Positions 8,121-15,610 of a DNA stretch of 64,000 nt are shown one piece after another. The stretch is from positions 1,674,001 to 1,738,000 of the forward strand of contig NZ_CP009755.1 of assembly GCF_000772085.1 (NCBI RefSeq), read 5' to 3'. How positions within the stretch are numbered: the stretch's first letter is position 1; each line of letters begins with the position of its first letter. The stretch comes from Curtobacterium sp. MR_MD2014. Lineage in GTDB: Bacteria; Actinomycetota; Actinomycetes; Actinomycetales; Microbacteriaceae. The translations under genes were made by a program, and so were the position numbers. The notes beneath the pieces were generated by a model, which worked only from the letters and a program-made list of their open reading frames with translations, ran no database searches and was not told where the DNA came from.

Positions 8121-8168
8121 CGTCGGACGGGAGGCGCACGGCGGCGCCGCGCCGCGCCTCCCGTCCGA
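8121..8168. repeat. 16-bp-stem hairpin of the GACGGGAGGC family
   Basis: GTCGGACGGGAGGCGC (8121-8136) pairs perfectly with GCGCCTCCCGTCCGAC (8153-8168) around a 16-base loop. Related hairpins occur at 33391-33436 and 34227-34270. It lies between copies A and B of the 88-bp element. It could act as a terminator or as a REP-like element. Confidence 0.75.
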
Positions 8169-8169
8169 C

Positions 8170-8257
8170 GAGTGGGCAGGACACGCCGCGCGCAGGCCGC
8201 CGAGCGGGCTTGATCCGTCGCCCGCCGGATTCGACTGTGACAGATCTCGCCCGCTCG
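8170..8257 (+). repeat. 88-bp intergenic element, copy B
   Basis: The best-conserved form in the window: GGGCAGGACACGCCGCG, CCGAGCGGGC (8200-8209), GATCCGTCGC (8212-8221) and a terminal block GTGACAGATCTCGCCCGCTC. Ungapped alignment with copies A, C and D. Confidence 0.75.
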
Positions 8258-8377
8258 CGGATGGAGCCCTGGTCACCGCCCCGACCCGCACCCGTCGTCG
8301 GCGCCCACCGCGGTCGCACGACGTGCCGTCCGCTCCCGCTCCGGTGGCAGGACCTGCCGTCGCGTCGGGAGGTGAGC

Positions 8378-8403
8378 GGCAGGTCGTGCGACCAGGACCT
8401 GCC
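8378..8403 (-). terminator. Possible jetC terminator hairpin
   Basis: GGCAGGTC (8378-8385) and GACCTGCC (8396-8403) pair around a 10-base loop, about 70 bases past the jetC stop codon. No T-run follows, so factor-independent termination is uncertain. A short palindrome, GGCAGGACCTGCC, lies nearby at 8346-8358. Confidence 0.4.
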
Positions 8404-8472
8404 TCCGAGTACCCGCCTGCCGCGCCGGCCGACCGGCCGCCGACCGGCCGCAGCGCCGCAGCGCCGCGGCGC

Positions 8473-11400
8473 CTACGCCCGGGCGATCTCCGTGACGGAC
8501 GAGTGGCCCGTGTCGGGGTGCTTCCGCATCGACAGCAGGCGCTCCATCGACGGCTCGAGTGCGGTGACCTTGTCGAGCGGCGCGCTCACCACGAGCTGGA
8601 ACCCGAGCCGGAGCCACGCCGTCACGGCACGCCCGGCGAACTCCGAGTCCGCCTTGATGAACGCCTCGTCGAGGAACACCGGCGCGAACCGGGGCCGCGG
8701 CCGGGTCTCGTCGCCGAGCTGGTAGCGCAGCGCCGCACCCACGATGAACGCCACCAGCTCCTGCGTCTCGCCACCCGACTTGTCCCCGAGCGAGGAGTAC
8801 ACGCCGAGGTCGTTGCCCTCGGGGTCGTACCGCACGGCCGTGATCTCCATGTGCCGGCGGACGTCGAGCACGGCGTCGCGCTGGGTCGTCCGTCCACGTG
8901 CTGCGGCCGGGTCGGGGCGGATGACCGCCATGAACCGACGCAGGCGGCGGAAGCGGGTCTCGAGCACGTCGTCGGTCAGCTCGGTGTCGACCGACGCCGA
9001 CAGCGCGCGGAGCTCCCGTCGGAAGGCGGTGACGTCCTCGCGGGTGACCCGGCGGATCTGGATCTTCAGGCGGTCCCTGTTCGCACCGAACGGCAGCTCG
9101 CGCAGGATCTCGTTGACCGGTTCGAGCCGTTCCTCGATCTCGACGACCGCGCGGTCGAAGGCACCGGCGAGCGGGACGAGGTCCTCGCCGCTCCACTGCG
9201 ACAGCCGCCGACGCCACTCGCTGCGGCGCGCGTGCAACCCGGTCGCGAGGATCTGGTCGAGGATCGCGTGGTAGTCGGGGTACGACGCGACACCGGTGCC
9301 GAGGTTCGGGTCGGGCCAGGCGTCCTGGTACCGCTGGAACGTCAGCGTGAGCGCGGTCGAGGCGGCGGCGGCGCCGTCGAGCGCCTGGGCGAGCCGTTCC
9401 TCGAGCCGGCGTCGCAGTCGGCGCGCGGCGTCGTCGAACCCGTCGATGCCGTCCGGGGCGCCGACCTCCTCGAACGTCTCGGCGAGCAGCCGGGACTGCT
9501 CGTCGTCCGGCAGCGACTCCGGGGTGTCCTCGAAGCGGGCGAGGATCTCGGCCGCGGCGTCCTGGCCGTCGACGAGCACCGCGTGGCGTTCCTCGAGCCG
9601 CGTGACGGAGAGCCGTGCACCGGCTCGACGGTCGGCGGCTTCGTCCAGGGCGCGACGGAGCCGGGCCACCGACTCGCGCAGGGTCCGGAGTCCGTCGTCG
9701 GCGGCGAGCAGCGCCTGCCGCTCGGCGTCGAGCCGCGCCAGGGACTCGTCGAGCCCGGCGACGTCGATGCCGTCCCAGGTGGTGTCGACGACCTGCTGGT
9801 GTGCGGCGCGCAGGGCGTCGAGGGTCGCGATGTCCTGCGCGACGTCGGTGCGTCGGGCCTCGAGCGTCGCGAGGTCCTGCGCGATCGCGGCGAGCTCCCG
9901 CTCGACGGAGGCCATCCGGGCCTCGTTCGTGAAGCCGATGACGTTCGACTGGCGTCGGTCGCCGTGCGCGCCGCGACGGCCGTCCCGGAGCTGACCGGAC
10001 GGGGTCACGCGGCGGCCGCCACCACCGAGCTCGGCGGCGGAGTCGACGCACCGTGCGTCGATGCGGTCGGACTCGATGCGTTCGCGGACCCAGGTGCTGA
10101 ACGGGGAGTCCTTGATGGTCAGCTTGCCGGAGACCATCGCCGGGTCGCCGTCGAGGTCGAGGTGCGGGCCGGTGGGCACGCCCTCGAACTGCACGCGGAC
10201 CGGGAGCTGGAGCGCGTCGATCGCCTCGCTGAAGGACGACAGCTGGTCCTCGTCGACGAGCAGCGTGCGCGCGACGGGTGCCAGCACGGACTCGATGGCC
10301 GTCCGCCAGTGCTCCTCGGCCGGGAGCACGTCGAGCAGCTCGGCGACGAACGGCAGCGCGTCGGGGGAGATGCCGGCGGCCCGGGCCATCGCCAACCGCG
10401 CCTCGTGCATCGGCAGCGGCATCGCGCCCTGCCGGTGCTCGAGGGAGCGGCGCTCCTGGCGCAGGGTCCGCTCGCGGTCGAGGAGCGGGTACTCCTCGCG
10501 CGTCAGGGCGTCCCGACGGTCGTCGAGCTCGGCGCGTGCCGTCGCGTACGACCCGAGGAACGCGTGCGACGCCGCCTGCGCCTCGGTGAACGTGCGCTCG
10601 GAGGTGAGCGTCAGCCCGAGCGCGGTGGTGCGCTCGTCGAAGGTCGCGCGCGCCCGGGCGACCGCGTCGCGCTCCCGGGTCCGGCGGTCGATGCGGTCCT
10701 CGAGCTGCGCGAGGGCGTTGCCGCCCTGGTCACGGAGGCGTCCCTCCGCCTCGCGGAGCTCGACCTCGACGGCGGCGTGCCGGGCCTCGGTCGCAGCGAC
10801 GTCGGCCCGGGCTGCGGTGCGCTCGCGTGCGTTGCGTTCGACCTCGGCGTCGAGCAGGGCACGCTTCCGCGATGCCGTCCAGTGCGCGAACGGCGAGACC
10901 TCGGCGCCGGTGGCGATGCCGTCCAGGGCGTCCGCCGCGGCTCTCGACCGGGCGATCTCGTCGTGCAGCTCGACGATGGGGGAGAGGATGCGGACCTTGC
11001 GCTCCTCGGTGTCCATCGCCTCGTACGCCTCGTCGAGCGCGGAGAAGTGCGCGAGGGCGCGGTCGGCCGCCTCGTACGTCCCCGGGGTCTCGAGCACGAG
11101 CGACTTGTAGAGCGCGTCGACCGTCGGCAGGTGCTGCCCGGCCTGGATCCGCGCGAGCAGGCGCATGGCCCGGTTGCCACCACCGGAGTCGCCGATCCCG
11201 AGCCGGGTCTGGAGCGTGTACGCGAGCTCCTGGTAGGTGTCCCGCACGACGAGCCCCGGCACACGTCCGGTCAGCTCGAGGTGGTGGAAGCGCGACGGCA
11301 CGAAGTCCTCGAGCCGGCGGAGGTCGAACGTGTCGTCGACCGTCGCCATGGTCATCTGGATGTCGCCGACGCCCCGCGCCCGCTTCGGCACGAGGTACGC

Positions 11401-11838
11401 GCGCAGCACCGTGAAGCGCCGCTCGTCGTCGTTCCGGAAGGTCACGGCGACGGCGCCCCAGGTGGTCTGGTCGTCGCCGCGCAGGTTCACGTCGCGCAGG
11501 GCGCCCGTCTCCGGGTCGCGGCGGGTGTCCACCTTGCCGCGCAGGTACGTGAGCAGGTTCCGCTGGTCGGCGCTCCGCGCACGCCCGGTGGTCGCGTCGT
11601 TCGAGGCGCCGTTGAACGGCACGTCGGACGGCATCATGACGGCCAGGTAGGCGTCCATCAGGGTCGACTTGCCGGTGCCGGAGGCGCCCGAGATCAGCGT
11701 CGCGGTCCCGGACAGCTCGACCTGACGGTGGCCGTGGAAGCCGCCCCAGTTGACGACCTGCATCGACTCCGCCCGCCACTGCGCGACGGTGTCGAAGAGC
11801 GCCGGCAGGGCGCCGGTGTCGATCGCGGTGTCGGTCAT
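8473..11838 (-). CDS. jetC: JetC / MukB-like SMC ATPase of a Wadjet (MksB) system
   Basis: A 1121-residue SMC-like ATPase, the motor of a condensin that extrudes DNA loops. Walker A GASGTGKST is at residues 51-59 after MQVVNWGGFHGHRQVELSGT, the usual JetC/MksB opening. Two long coiled-coil arms (~residues 290-480 and 640-830) flank a hinge-like globular region with LLDVLPAEEHWRTAIESVLA. The signature SGGETQ is at ~1021-1026 and Walker B PVFLDEAF at ~1053-1060. ATG at 11838 overlaps the jetB stop by four bases. Third gene of jetA-jetB-jetC. No jetD follows, so the DNA-cleaving partner normally encoded next is absent from this locus. Confidence 0.92.
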   Translation of the reverse strand: MTDTAIDTGALPALFDTVAQWRAESMQVVNWGGFHGHRQVELSGTATLISGASGTGKSTLMDAYLAVMMPSDVPFNGASNDATTGRARSADQRNLLTYLRGKVDTRRDPETGALRDVNLRGDDQTTWGAVAVTFRNDDERRFTVLRAYLVPKRARGVGDIQMTMATVDDTFDLRRLEDFVPSRFHHLELTGRVPGLVVRDTYQELAYTLQTRLGIGDSGGGNRAMRLLARIQAGQHLPTVDALYKSLVLETPGTYEAADRALAHFSALDEAYEAMDTEERKVRILSPIVELHDEIARSRAAADALDGIATGAEVSPFAHWTASRKRALLDAEVERNARERTAARADVAATEARHAAVEVELREAEGRLRDQGGNALAQLEDRIDRRTRERDAVARARATFDERTTALGLTLTSERTFTEAQAASHAFLGSYATARAELDDRRDALTREEYPLLDRERTLRQERRSLEHRQGAMPLPMHEARLAMARAAGISPDALPFVAELLDVLPAEEHWRTAIESVLAPVARTLLVDEDQLSSFSEAIDALQLPVRVQFEGVPTGPHLDLDGDPAMVSGKLTIKDSPFSTWVRERIESDRIDARCVDSAAELGGGGRRVTPSGQLRDGRRGAHGDRRQSNVIGFTNEARMASVERELAAIAQDLATLEARRTDVAQDIATLDALRAAHQQVVDTTWDGIDVAGLDESLARLDAERQALLAADDGLRTLRESVARLRRALDEAADRRAGARLSVTRLEERHAVLVDGQDAAAEILARFEDTPESLPDDEQSRLLAETFEEVGAPDGIDGFDDAARRLRRRLEERLAQALDGAAAASTALTLTFQRYQDAWPDPNLGTGVASYPDYHAILDQILATGLHARRSEWRRRLSQWSGEDLVPLAGAFDRAVVEIEERLEPVNEILRELPFGANRDRLKIQIRRVTREDVTAFRRELRALSASVDTELTDDVLETRFRRLRRFMAVIRPDPAAARGRTTQRDAVLDVRRHMEITAVRYDPEGNDLGVYSSLGDKSGGETQELVAFIVGAALRYQLGDETRPRPRFAPVFLDEAFIKADSEFAGRAVTAWLRLGFQLVVSAPLDKVTALEPSMERLLSMRKHPDTGHSSVTEIARA

Positions 11839-12605
11839 GCGTCCGTCTCGCCTTCGTCGTCGGGGTCGGTCGGCTCGGCCGGGAGGCCCGTCACGGCTCC
11901 GTCCGTCGGCGCACCGCCGTCGGTGGTCGCGTCGCGGAGCCACCGGTCCAGTTCGCGGAGCTGCTCCAGGGGGAGCAGGACCTCGACGACACTGGCCACG
12001 CGGAAGCGGTCGGGGTCGGTCGTGCGGATGAGGATGCGTGCGGTCACGAGTCGCTCGACGGCCTTCGCGACGCGGGACTCGTCGCGGGTGCGGTCGGTGG
12101 TCGCAGGCAGGAAGCCGGACACGTGCCCGATGATCTCGGACCGGTCGACCACGACCTGGTCGAGGCCCGGCCGGGCGTCCGCGCGGAGGCGCATGCGCAG
12201 GTAGACGAGGACGATCGTCTCCTCACGCGTCCACGGCACGTCACGCAGCAGCGTCGGGAAGGCCCGGCGCTGGCTCTCGGACCGTGCCTGGCGCTTCCAG
12301 GCGACCTCGCGGTCGCGGTCGACGTGCAGTTCGAGGAAGAGGTCGTTCAGCCGCGACCGGAGCTGGTGCTCACCGTCGGTGATCGCGCGCCACTCGTCGG
12401 CGTGCGTCCGCGCGCTCACGTAGGTGTGGCGGAGCAGCGCGACCAGGGCGCGGCGCTGCGGCTCGTCGAGCCGGCCCTCGTCGCCCTCGAAGAGGGCGAA
12501 GCTCGACTCGTCGCGTTCCTCGTCCTCGTCGTGACGCTCGTCGAGGACGGGGTCGGAGCCCTCGGGGTCCGTCTCGTCGACGGGAGCCGTCGTGGTGTCG
12601 CTCAC
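11835..12605 (-). CDS. jetB: JetB / MksE-like protein (DUF4194)
   Basis: A 256-residue DUF4194 protein, the KITE-type (MukE-like) subunit that bridges kleisin and SMC in Wadjet/MksBEF condensins. The N-terminal ~45 residues are acidic and disordered (DERHDEDEERDESSFALFEG). The folded part runs from RRALVALLRHTYVSARTHAD to about residue 225, with FLELHVDRDREVAWKRQA and TIVLVYLRMRL typical of the family and winged-helix-like segments after it. The C-terminus is again acidic. GTG start at 12605 forms a GTGA overlap with the jetA stop codon, indicating translational coupling; its own stop overlaps the jetC start. Confidence 0.9.
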   Translation of the reverse strand: MSDTTTAPVDETDPEGSDPVLDERHDEDEERDESSFALFEGDEGRLDEPQRRALVALLRHTYVSARTHADEWRAITDGEHQLRSRLNDLFLELHVDRDREVAWKRQARSESQRRAFPTLLRDVPWTREETIVLVYLRMRLRADARPGLDQVVVDRSEIIGHVSGFLPATTDRTRDESRVAKAVERLVTARILIRTTDPDRFRVASVVEVLLPLEQLRELDRWLRDATTDGGAPTDGAVTGLPAEPTDPDDEGETDA

Positions 12606-14116
12606 CGTGCCTCCAGGCCGTTGTCGTCGTCGTGCTGGTCGTCCGCCCCTGCGCCGGTCAGGGACGCCGAGGGCATGTGGAAGGTGACCGTCTCGCCGTC
12701 CGGTCGCACCGTGCGGTGCGGGACCAGGTGGGTGGCGGTCTCGAAGTCGTCGTTGCCGGTGAGCAGGTGCGCGAGGCCGAAGAGCTCGACCGGGCGGCGC
12801 TGCTCGGGCGGCAGCGCGTGGAAGGCCGAGACGCTGTCCGGGGCGCTGCGGAGCGCTGCGCGGAGCTCGGCGAGCAGCGGTCCGCCGTGGCGGCGCAGCG
12901 ACTCCACGTCGAGTTCCTCGAAGACGTCGTCGTCGGGCTCCTCGATCGGCGGTGGCACCGCCTCGTTGTCGGGGTCGTAGAAGCGCTCGCGCAGGGTGCC
13001 GACCTCGGCGGTCGCGGGGAGCAGTCCGAGCGGGACGCGGTCGCGGGCGGACCCCGAGTCGATCCACGCGGCGAGCCCGCGGTTCACCGAGCGGAGCACC
13101 GCGTCGAGCTCACGGTCGCGGACGACGTCGTGGGCGACGATCTGGTCGCGGAGCGTCGCGGTGAGCTGGCGTCGCTGGGCGAGCACGTCCTCGATGCCCT
13201 GGCGCAGGATGCTGACCGTGTTGCGGAACGCCCGGCGCTCGCCCGCTCCGAGGGACTCGGCGAAGGGGTGCGCGAGGATCGTCGCGATGTCGTCCCGGAG
13301 CCGGAGCAGCAGGGCGTCGTCGCGCAGCAGCTCGAACGCGCCCTCGAACGCCCGACCCTCGGGAGTCGCCTGCATGAGGTCGTCCGTCCGGGCCAGGTAG
13401 TCGTCGAGGATCTCGCCGATCGGACGGACCTCCTGCCGGAAGTCCTCGACGATCGAGCGGTGCATCGTCGCGACCGCCTCCTCGACGCGCTTGAAGTCGC
13501 TGGGCAGCTGCCGGATGAGGTCGGCCACGTTCGTGTAGCCGTCGTGCATCCGGGCGTCGTCGACCTCGGTGACCTCGCCGCGGGCGATCCGCTCGCGTTC
13601 GGCCTGCAGCTCCGCGATCTGGGCGTCGATGCGACGGACCTGCACGTCCGGGTCCGGCTCCGCGCTGGCCGCCCAGCGGTGCACGGCCTCGACGATCATC
13701 GCCAGGCGGCTCTCGCTGATGAGCGCCCGGTCGGCGCTCAGGGCGTCGACGAGGTTCAGCGCCTCGAGGGCGTGGCTCGTCAGCGAGTACTGCTCGTCGC
13801 CGTCGGGGGAGTTCGAGCGGACCAGCCACTGCGCCGCCACCCAGTCGCGACAGAGCGCGCGGCCGTTCGGGCGGGCGTCGGTCTCGTTCTCCCCGTGTTC
13901 GCTCGCGGGGACGCGGGCACCGGTGGACTGCAGACGGGCGACGTGTTCCTCGACCTGCAGGTGCATGCGGTCGGCCGGGACGTACTGCACGTCGCGGTCG
14001 AACACCGTGCGGAACACCGCGATGACGGCGGCGCTCGTCGGGCGGGACATCAGCCGGAGGGTCGGGCGGTCGAGCACCGCGCGCACGCGGGAGAACTCGA
14101 GGTCGACGTCGGTCAT
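12602..14116 (-). CDS. jetA: JetA / MksF-like kleisin (DUF3375)
   Basis: A 504-residue DUF3375 protein, the MukF-like kleisin that closes the SMC ring in Wadjet-type condensins. The opening LEFSRVRAVLDRPTLRLMSR is typical, followed by a winged-helix region (PTSAAVIAVFRTVF) and a helical/coiled middle (QIAELQAERERIARGEV at ~190-205; DFKRVEEAVATMHRSIVEDF). The C-terminal part carries a glutamate/aspartate-rich linker (IEEPDDDVFEELDVESL) and a last winged-helix-like stretch. ATG at 14116 has AAGGA upstream. First gene of the operon, starting about 110 bp from a tRNA-Val gene on the same strand, whose terminator hairpin lies between them. Confidence 0.9.
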   Translation of the reverse strand: MTDVDLEFSRVRAVLDRPTLRLMSRPTSAAVIAVFRTVFDRDVQYVPADRMHLQVEEHVARLQSTGARVPASEHGENETDARPNGRALCRDWVAAQWLVRSNSPDGDEQYSLTSHALEALNLVDALSADRALISESRLAMIVEAVHRWAASAEPDPDVQVRRIDAQIAELQAERERIARGEVTEVDDARMHDGYTNVADLIRQLPSDFKRVEEAVATMHRSIVEDFRQEVRPIGEILDDYLARTDDLMQATPEGRAFEGAFELLRDDALLLRLRDDIATILAHPFAESLGAGERRAFRNTVSILRQGIEDVLAQRRQLTATLRDQIVAHDVVRDRELDAVLRSVNRGLAAWIDSGSARDRVPLGLLPATAEVGTLRERFYDPDNEAVPPPIEEPDDDVFEELDVESLRRHGGPLLAELRAALRSAPDSVSAFHALPPEQRRPVELFGLAHLLTGNDDFETATHLVPHRTVRPDGETVTFHMPSASLTGAGADDQHDDDNGLEAR

Positions 14117-14165
14117 GGGTCCTTGCTCGCTGGTGTGTCGTGACGGTCCGGGCCGAGGAACGAGA

Positions 14166-14193
14166 AGAGCCCGACGCGTGTGCGCCGGGCTCT
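14166..14193 (-). terminator. Terminator hairpin after tRNA-Val(CAC)
   Basis: AGAGCCC (14166-14172) pairs with GGGCTCT (14187-14193). On the minus strand the hairpin is followed by TTCTCG, a weak T-rich tail. It lies between the tRNA and jetA. Confidence 0.6.
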
Positions 14194-14226
14194 GCTCGGG
14201 TGTTCTTCAGGCCCTGAATGGGCACG

Positions 14227-14299
14227 TGGGCGATACCAGACTCGAACTGATGACCTCTTCGGTGTGAACGAAGCGCGCTACCAACTGCGCCAATCGCCC
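14227..14299 (-). tRNA. tRNA-Val(CAC)
   Basis: On the minus strand the acceptor arm GGGCGAT pairs with ATCGCCC, with discriminator A. The anticodon loop TTCACAC gives CAC (valine, GUG codons), and the T-arm contains GTTCGAGTC. CCA is not encoded. Confidence 0.95.
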
Positions 14300-14320
14300 C
14301 CTGCACTTGCGTGCCAGTCG

Positions 14321-14350
14321 ATAGTAGCGGACGTTCGGGCCTGCACCGAA
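14321..14350 (-). promoter_or_regulatory. Promoter for tRNA-Val(CAC)
   Basis: Minus-strand -10 TACTAT (14321-14326) and -35 TTCGGT (14345-14350) with an 18-base spacer. The -10 box ends 21 bases before the mature tRNA 5' end. Confidence 0.5.
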
Positions 14351-14414
14351 CACGGCGCGTCACCCGGGTGTGGCGCGGGTGCCCTCGGTGCCTGGTGCCT
14401 GGTGCGTCTCGCTC

Positions 14415-14475
14415 GTGCGTGGTGCGTGGTGCGTGGTGCGTGGTGCGTGGTGCGTGGTGCGTGGTGCGTGGTGCG
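14415..14475. repeat. Heptanucleotide tandem repeat (GTGCGTG)8.7
   Basis: Eight perfect copies of GTGCGTG at 14415-14470 and five matching bases of a ninth. Perfect identity suggests recent expansion or slippage. Confidence 0.95.
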
Positions 14476-14510
14476 AGTGTGTGGTGCTCGTGCTGATGCG
14501 TGCTGGCGCC

Positions 14511-14582
14511 GGGTGAGAACGGGCGTACCCGGTGAGAACAGGCGTACCTGGTGCTCCGCGACGACCAGGTACGCCCGTTTCC
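14511..14582. repeat. Direct repeat plus hairpin
   Basis: Two 20-base direct copies of GGTGAGAACrGGCGTACCyG (14512-14530 and 14531-14550) precede an inverted copy, ACCAGGTACGCCCGTTT (14564-14580). The second direct copy and the inverted copy form a 17-bp stem with one mismatch. The loop carries GTGCTCCGCGACGA, which recurs at 54547-54560. Confidence 0.75.
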
Positions 14583-14677
14583 ACAGAGCACCGCGGCCGT
14601 CATGGGAAAGAACGGGCACTCGAAAGCCCCGCGATCCGCATGAACGCGGGGGACACGCCCGGTGAACGAGGAGGATT

Positions 14678-14705
14678 TTGGCGGAAGGCGTCCGGTTCGT
14701 ATAGA
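14678..14705 (+). promoter_or_regulatory. Promoter of the tRNA-Gly-Cys-Val array
   Basis: -35 TTGGCG (14678-14683), a 16-base spacer and -10 TATAGA (14700-14705), about 57 bases before the first tRNA. This is the most consensus-like promoter I see in the window. Confidence 0.7.
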
Positions 14706-14762
14706 GTTCTTCTCGTCGCCGCGACAGCGGAGAGACAGGAGCGGCCCTCGGGTCGCCGAAAT

Positions 14763-14834
14763 GCGGATGTGGCGCAGTGGTAGCGCATCACCTTGCCAAG
14801 GTGAGGGTCGCGAGTTCGAATCTCGTCATCCGCT
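14763..14834 (+). tRNA. tRNA-Gly(GCC), copy 1
   Basis: Acceptor GCGGATG pairs with CATCCGC, discriminator T. Anticodon loop TTGCCAA gives GCC (glycine). T-loop GTTCGAATC. No encoded CCA. Identical to the copy at 18091-18162. Confidence 0.96.
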
Positions 14835-14916
14835 CGAGTGTGGGAGTCCCCGGACGACCACGACTCACCAGAGGGTATCCCACCGTTCGGGTACTCACGG
14901 AGACGTGAACCTCGAT

Positions 14917-14990
14917 GGTGGGGTGGCCGAGAGGCTAGGCAGCGGCCTGCAAAGCCGTCCACGCGGGTTCGAATCCCGTCCCCACCTCCA
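14917..14990 (+). tRNA. tRNA-Cys(GCA), CCA encoded
   Basis: Acceptor GGTGGGG pairs with CCCCACC, discriminator T, followed by encoded CCA (14988-14990). Anticodon loop CTGCAAA gives GCA (cysteine). T-arm CGGGTTCGAATCCCG is well formed. Confidence 0.96.
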
Positions 14991-15035
14991 GCAACACCCT
15001 CCAAGATCCTGCACGACCCTGGTCAGCAGATCTCT

Positions 15036-15110
15036 GGGCGATTGGCGCAGCGGTAGCGCGCTTCCCTGACACGGAAGAGGTCACTGGTTCGATCCCAGTA
15101 TCGCCCACCA
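15036..15110 (+). tRNA. tRNA-Val(GAC), CCA encoded
   Basis: Acceptor GGGCGAT pairs with ATCGCCC, discriminator A and encoded CCA (15108-15110). Anticodon loop CTGACAC gives GAC (valine). Close relative of the minus-strand Val(CAC) gene at 14227. Confidence 0.96.
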
Positions 15111-15118
15111 TCTGAGAA

Positions 15119-15140
15119 CCCCCGCTCCGGCGGGGGTTTT
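15119..15140 (+). terminator. Intrinsic terminator of the tRNA array
   Basis: GC-rich stem CCCCCGC / GCGGGGG-type with loop TCCG, followed by TTTT, eight bases after the tRNA-Val CCA. Confidence 0.85.
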
Positions 15141-15238
15141 CTCGTTCCTGCGGTCGGAACACGGGATCCGCGACGACACCCCTCCATCGCCCGTGGCCGT
15201 CGCCGAGGTGGTGGCCGTCGTCGGCCGGTCGGGAACGA

Positions 15239-15562
15239 CTACTGGACGATGTGCAGTGCCCTGAGCCGATCGACGAGCCCCGCGGCGTCCGACGGCATCG
15301 CCGCGGAGATCGGGCGGAGGGTCTCGGACCGATCGACGGGGCCGACGGCCCAGCACCGCTTGCCGAGTCCGGAGGCGATGCCTGCTTCGACGTGCGCGGC
15401 AGCGCCCGCAGGGAGCACGAGCACGAATTCGTCGGCTGCCCGGAGCGCGGCGAGGTCCTGTTCGAAGCGCTTCCGCACCGCCGTCGAACCGAGCGCAGCG
15501 TCGTCGGCACCTCCTGCGACCCCGAGGACGGCGGCCTCGTCGTCGTCGTCCTCCGCTCGCAC
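15239..15562 (-). CDS. Nucleoside 2-deoxyribosyltransferase-like protein, short N-terminus
   Basis: A 107-residue reading frame. Residues ~38-75 (DLAALRAADEFVLVLPAGAA, then AHVEAGIASGLGKRCWAVGP) match the pattern of small nucleoside 2-deoxyribosyltransferase-like proteins, in which a helix, a hydrophobic strand and a xSAHxExG loop form the active site. Family members usually have ~60 or more residues and a first beta-strand before this point; here only ~35 atypical acidic residues precede it. The GTG at 15562 is the best start before the divergent HxlR gene. Either a truncated remnant or a short variant; HxlR probably controls it. Confidence 0.5.
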   Translation of the reverse strand: MRAEDDDDEAAVLGVAGGADDAALGSTAVRKRFEQDLAALRAADEFVLVLPAGAAAHVEAGIASGLGKRCWAVGPVDRSETLRPISAAMPSDAAGLVDRLRALHIVQ

Positions 15563-15610
15563 GAAGGTGCCCGGACCACCTTGTACGGTGTCGGTGACGA
15601 GGAGGATGCC

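Larger units (their letters stand above)
7847..8472. other. Non-coding stretch holding repeats and hairpins
   Basis: About 630 bases between the 104-residue gene and the end of jetC. Open frames here are repetitive arginine/proline/alanine sequence with no family resemblance. It contains a 7-bp tandem array, two copies of an 88-bp element, a 10-bp tandem repeat and two hairpins, listed separately. In a complete Wadjet operon jetD would lie here; nothing like it is seen. Confidence 0.7.
14300..14677. other. Non-coding stretch between divergent tRNA genes
   Basis: About 380 bases upstream of both tRNA transcription units. It contains the minus-strand tRNA promoter, an 8.7-unit heptanucleotide array and a hairpin with a direct repeat, all listed separately. 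No convincing ORF on either strand. Confidence 0.7.

Noticed and set aside
7847..8472. Decayed jetD in the gap after jetC
   Set aside because: I read all frames on both strands and found only repetitive Arg/Pro/Ala sequence and hairpins, nothing like DUF3322/DUF2220 or a Toprim motif.
8323..12204. Very long plus-strand open frame (over 1200 codons) opposite jetC
   Set aside because: Its product is low-complexity Arg/Val/Leu/Gly sequence with no domain; it mirrors the codon bias of jetC on the other strand, as expected at this GC content.
14415..14475. GTG-rich array as part of a coding sequence
   Set aside because: The 7-bp period shifts frame every unit, no ribosome site is near and it lies between tRNA promoters.
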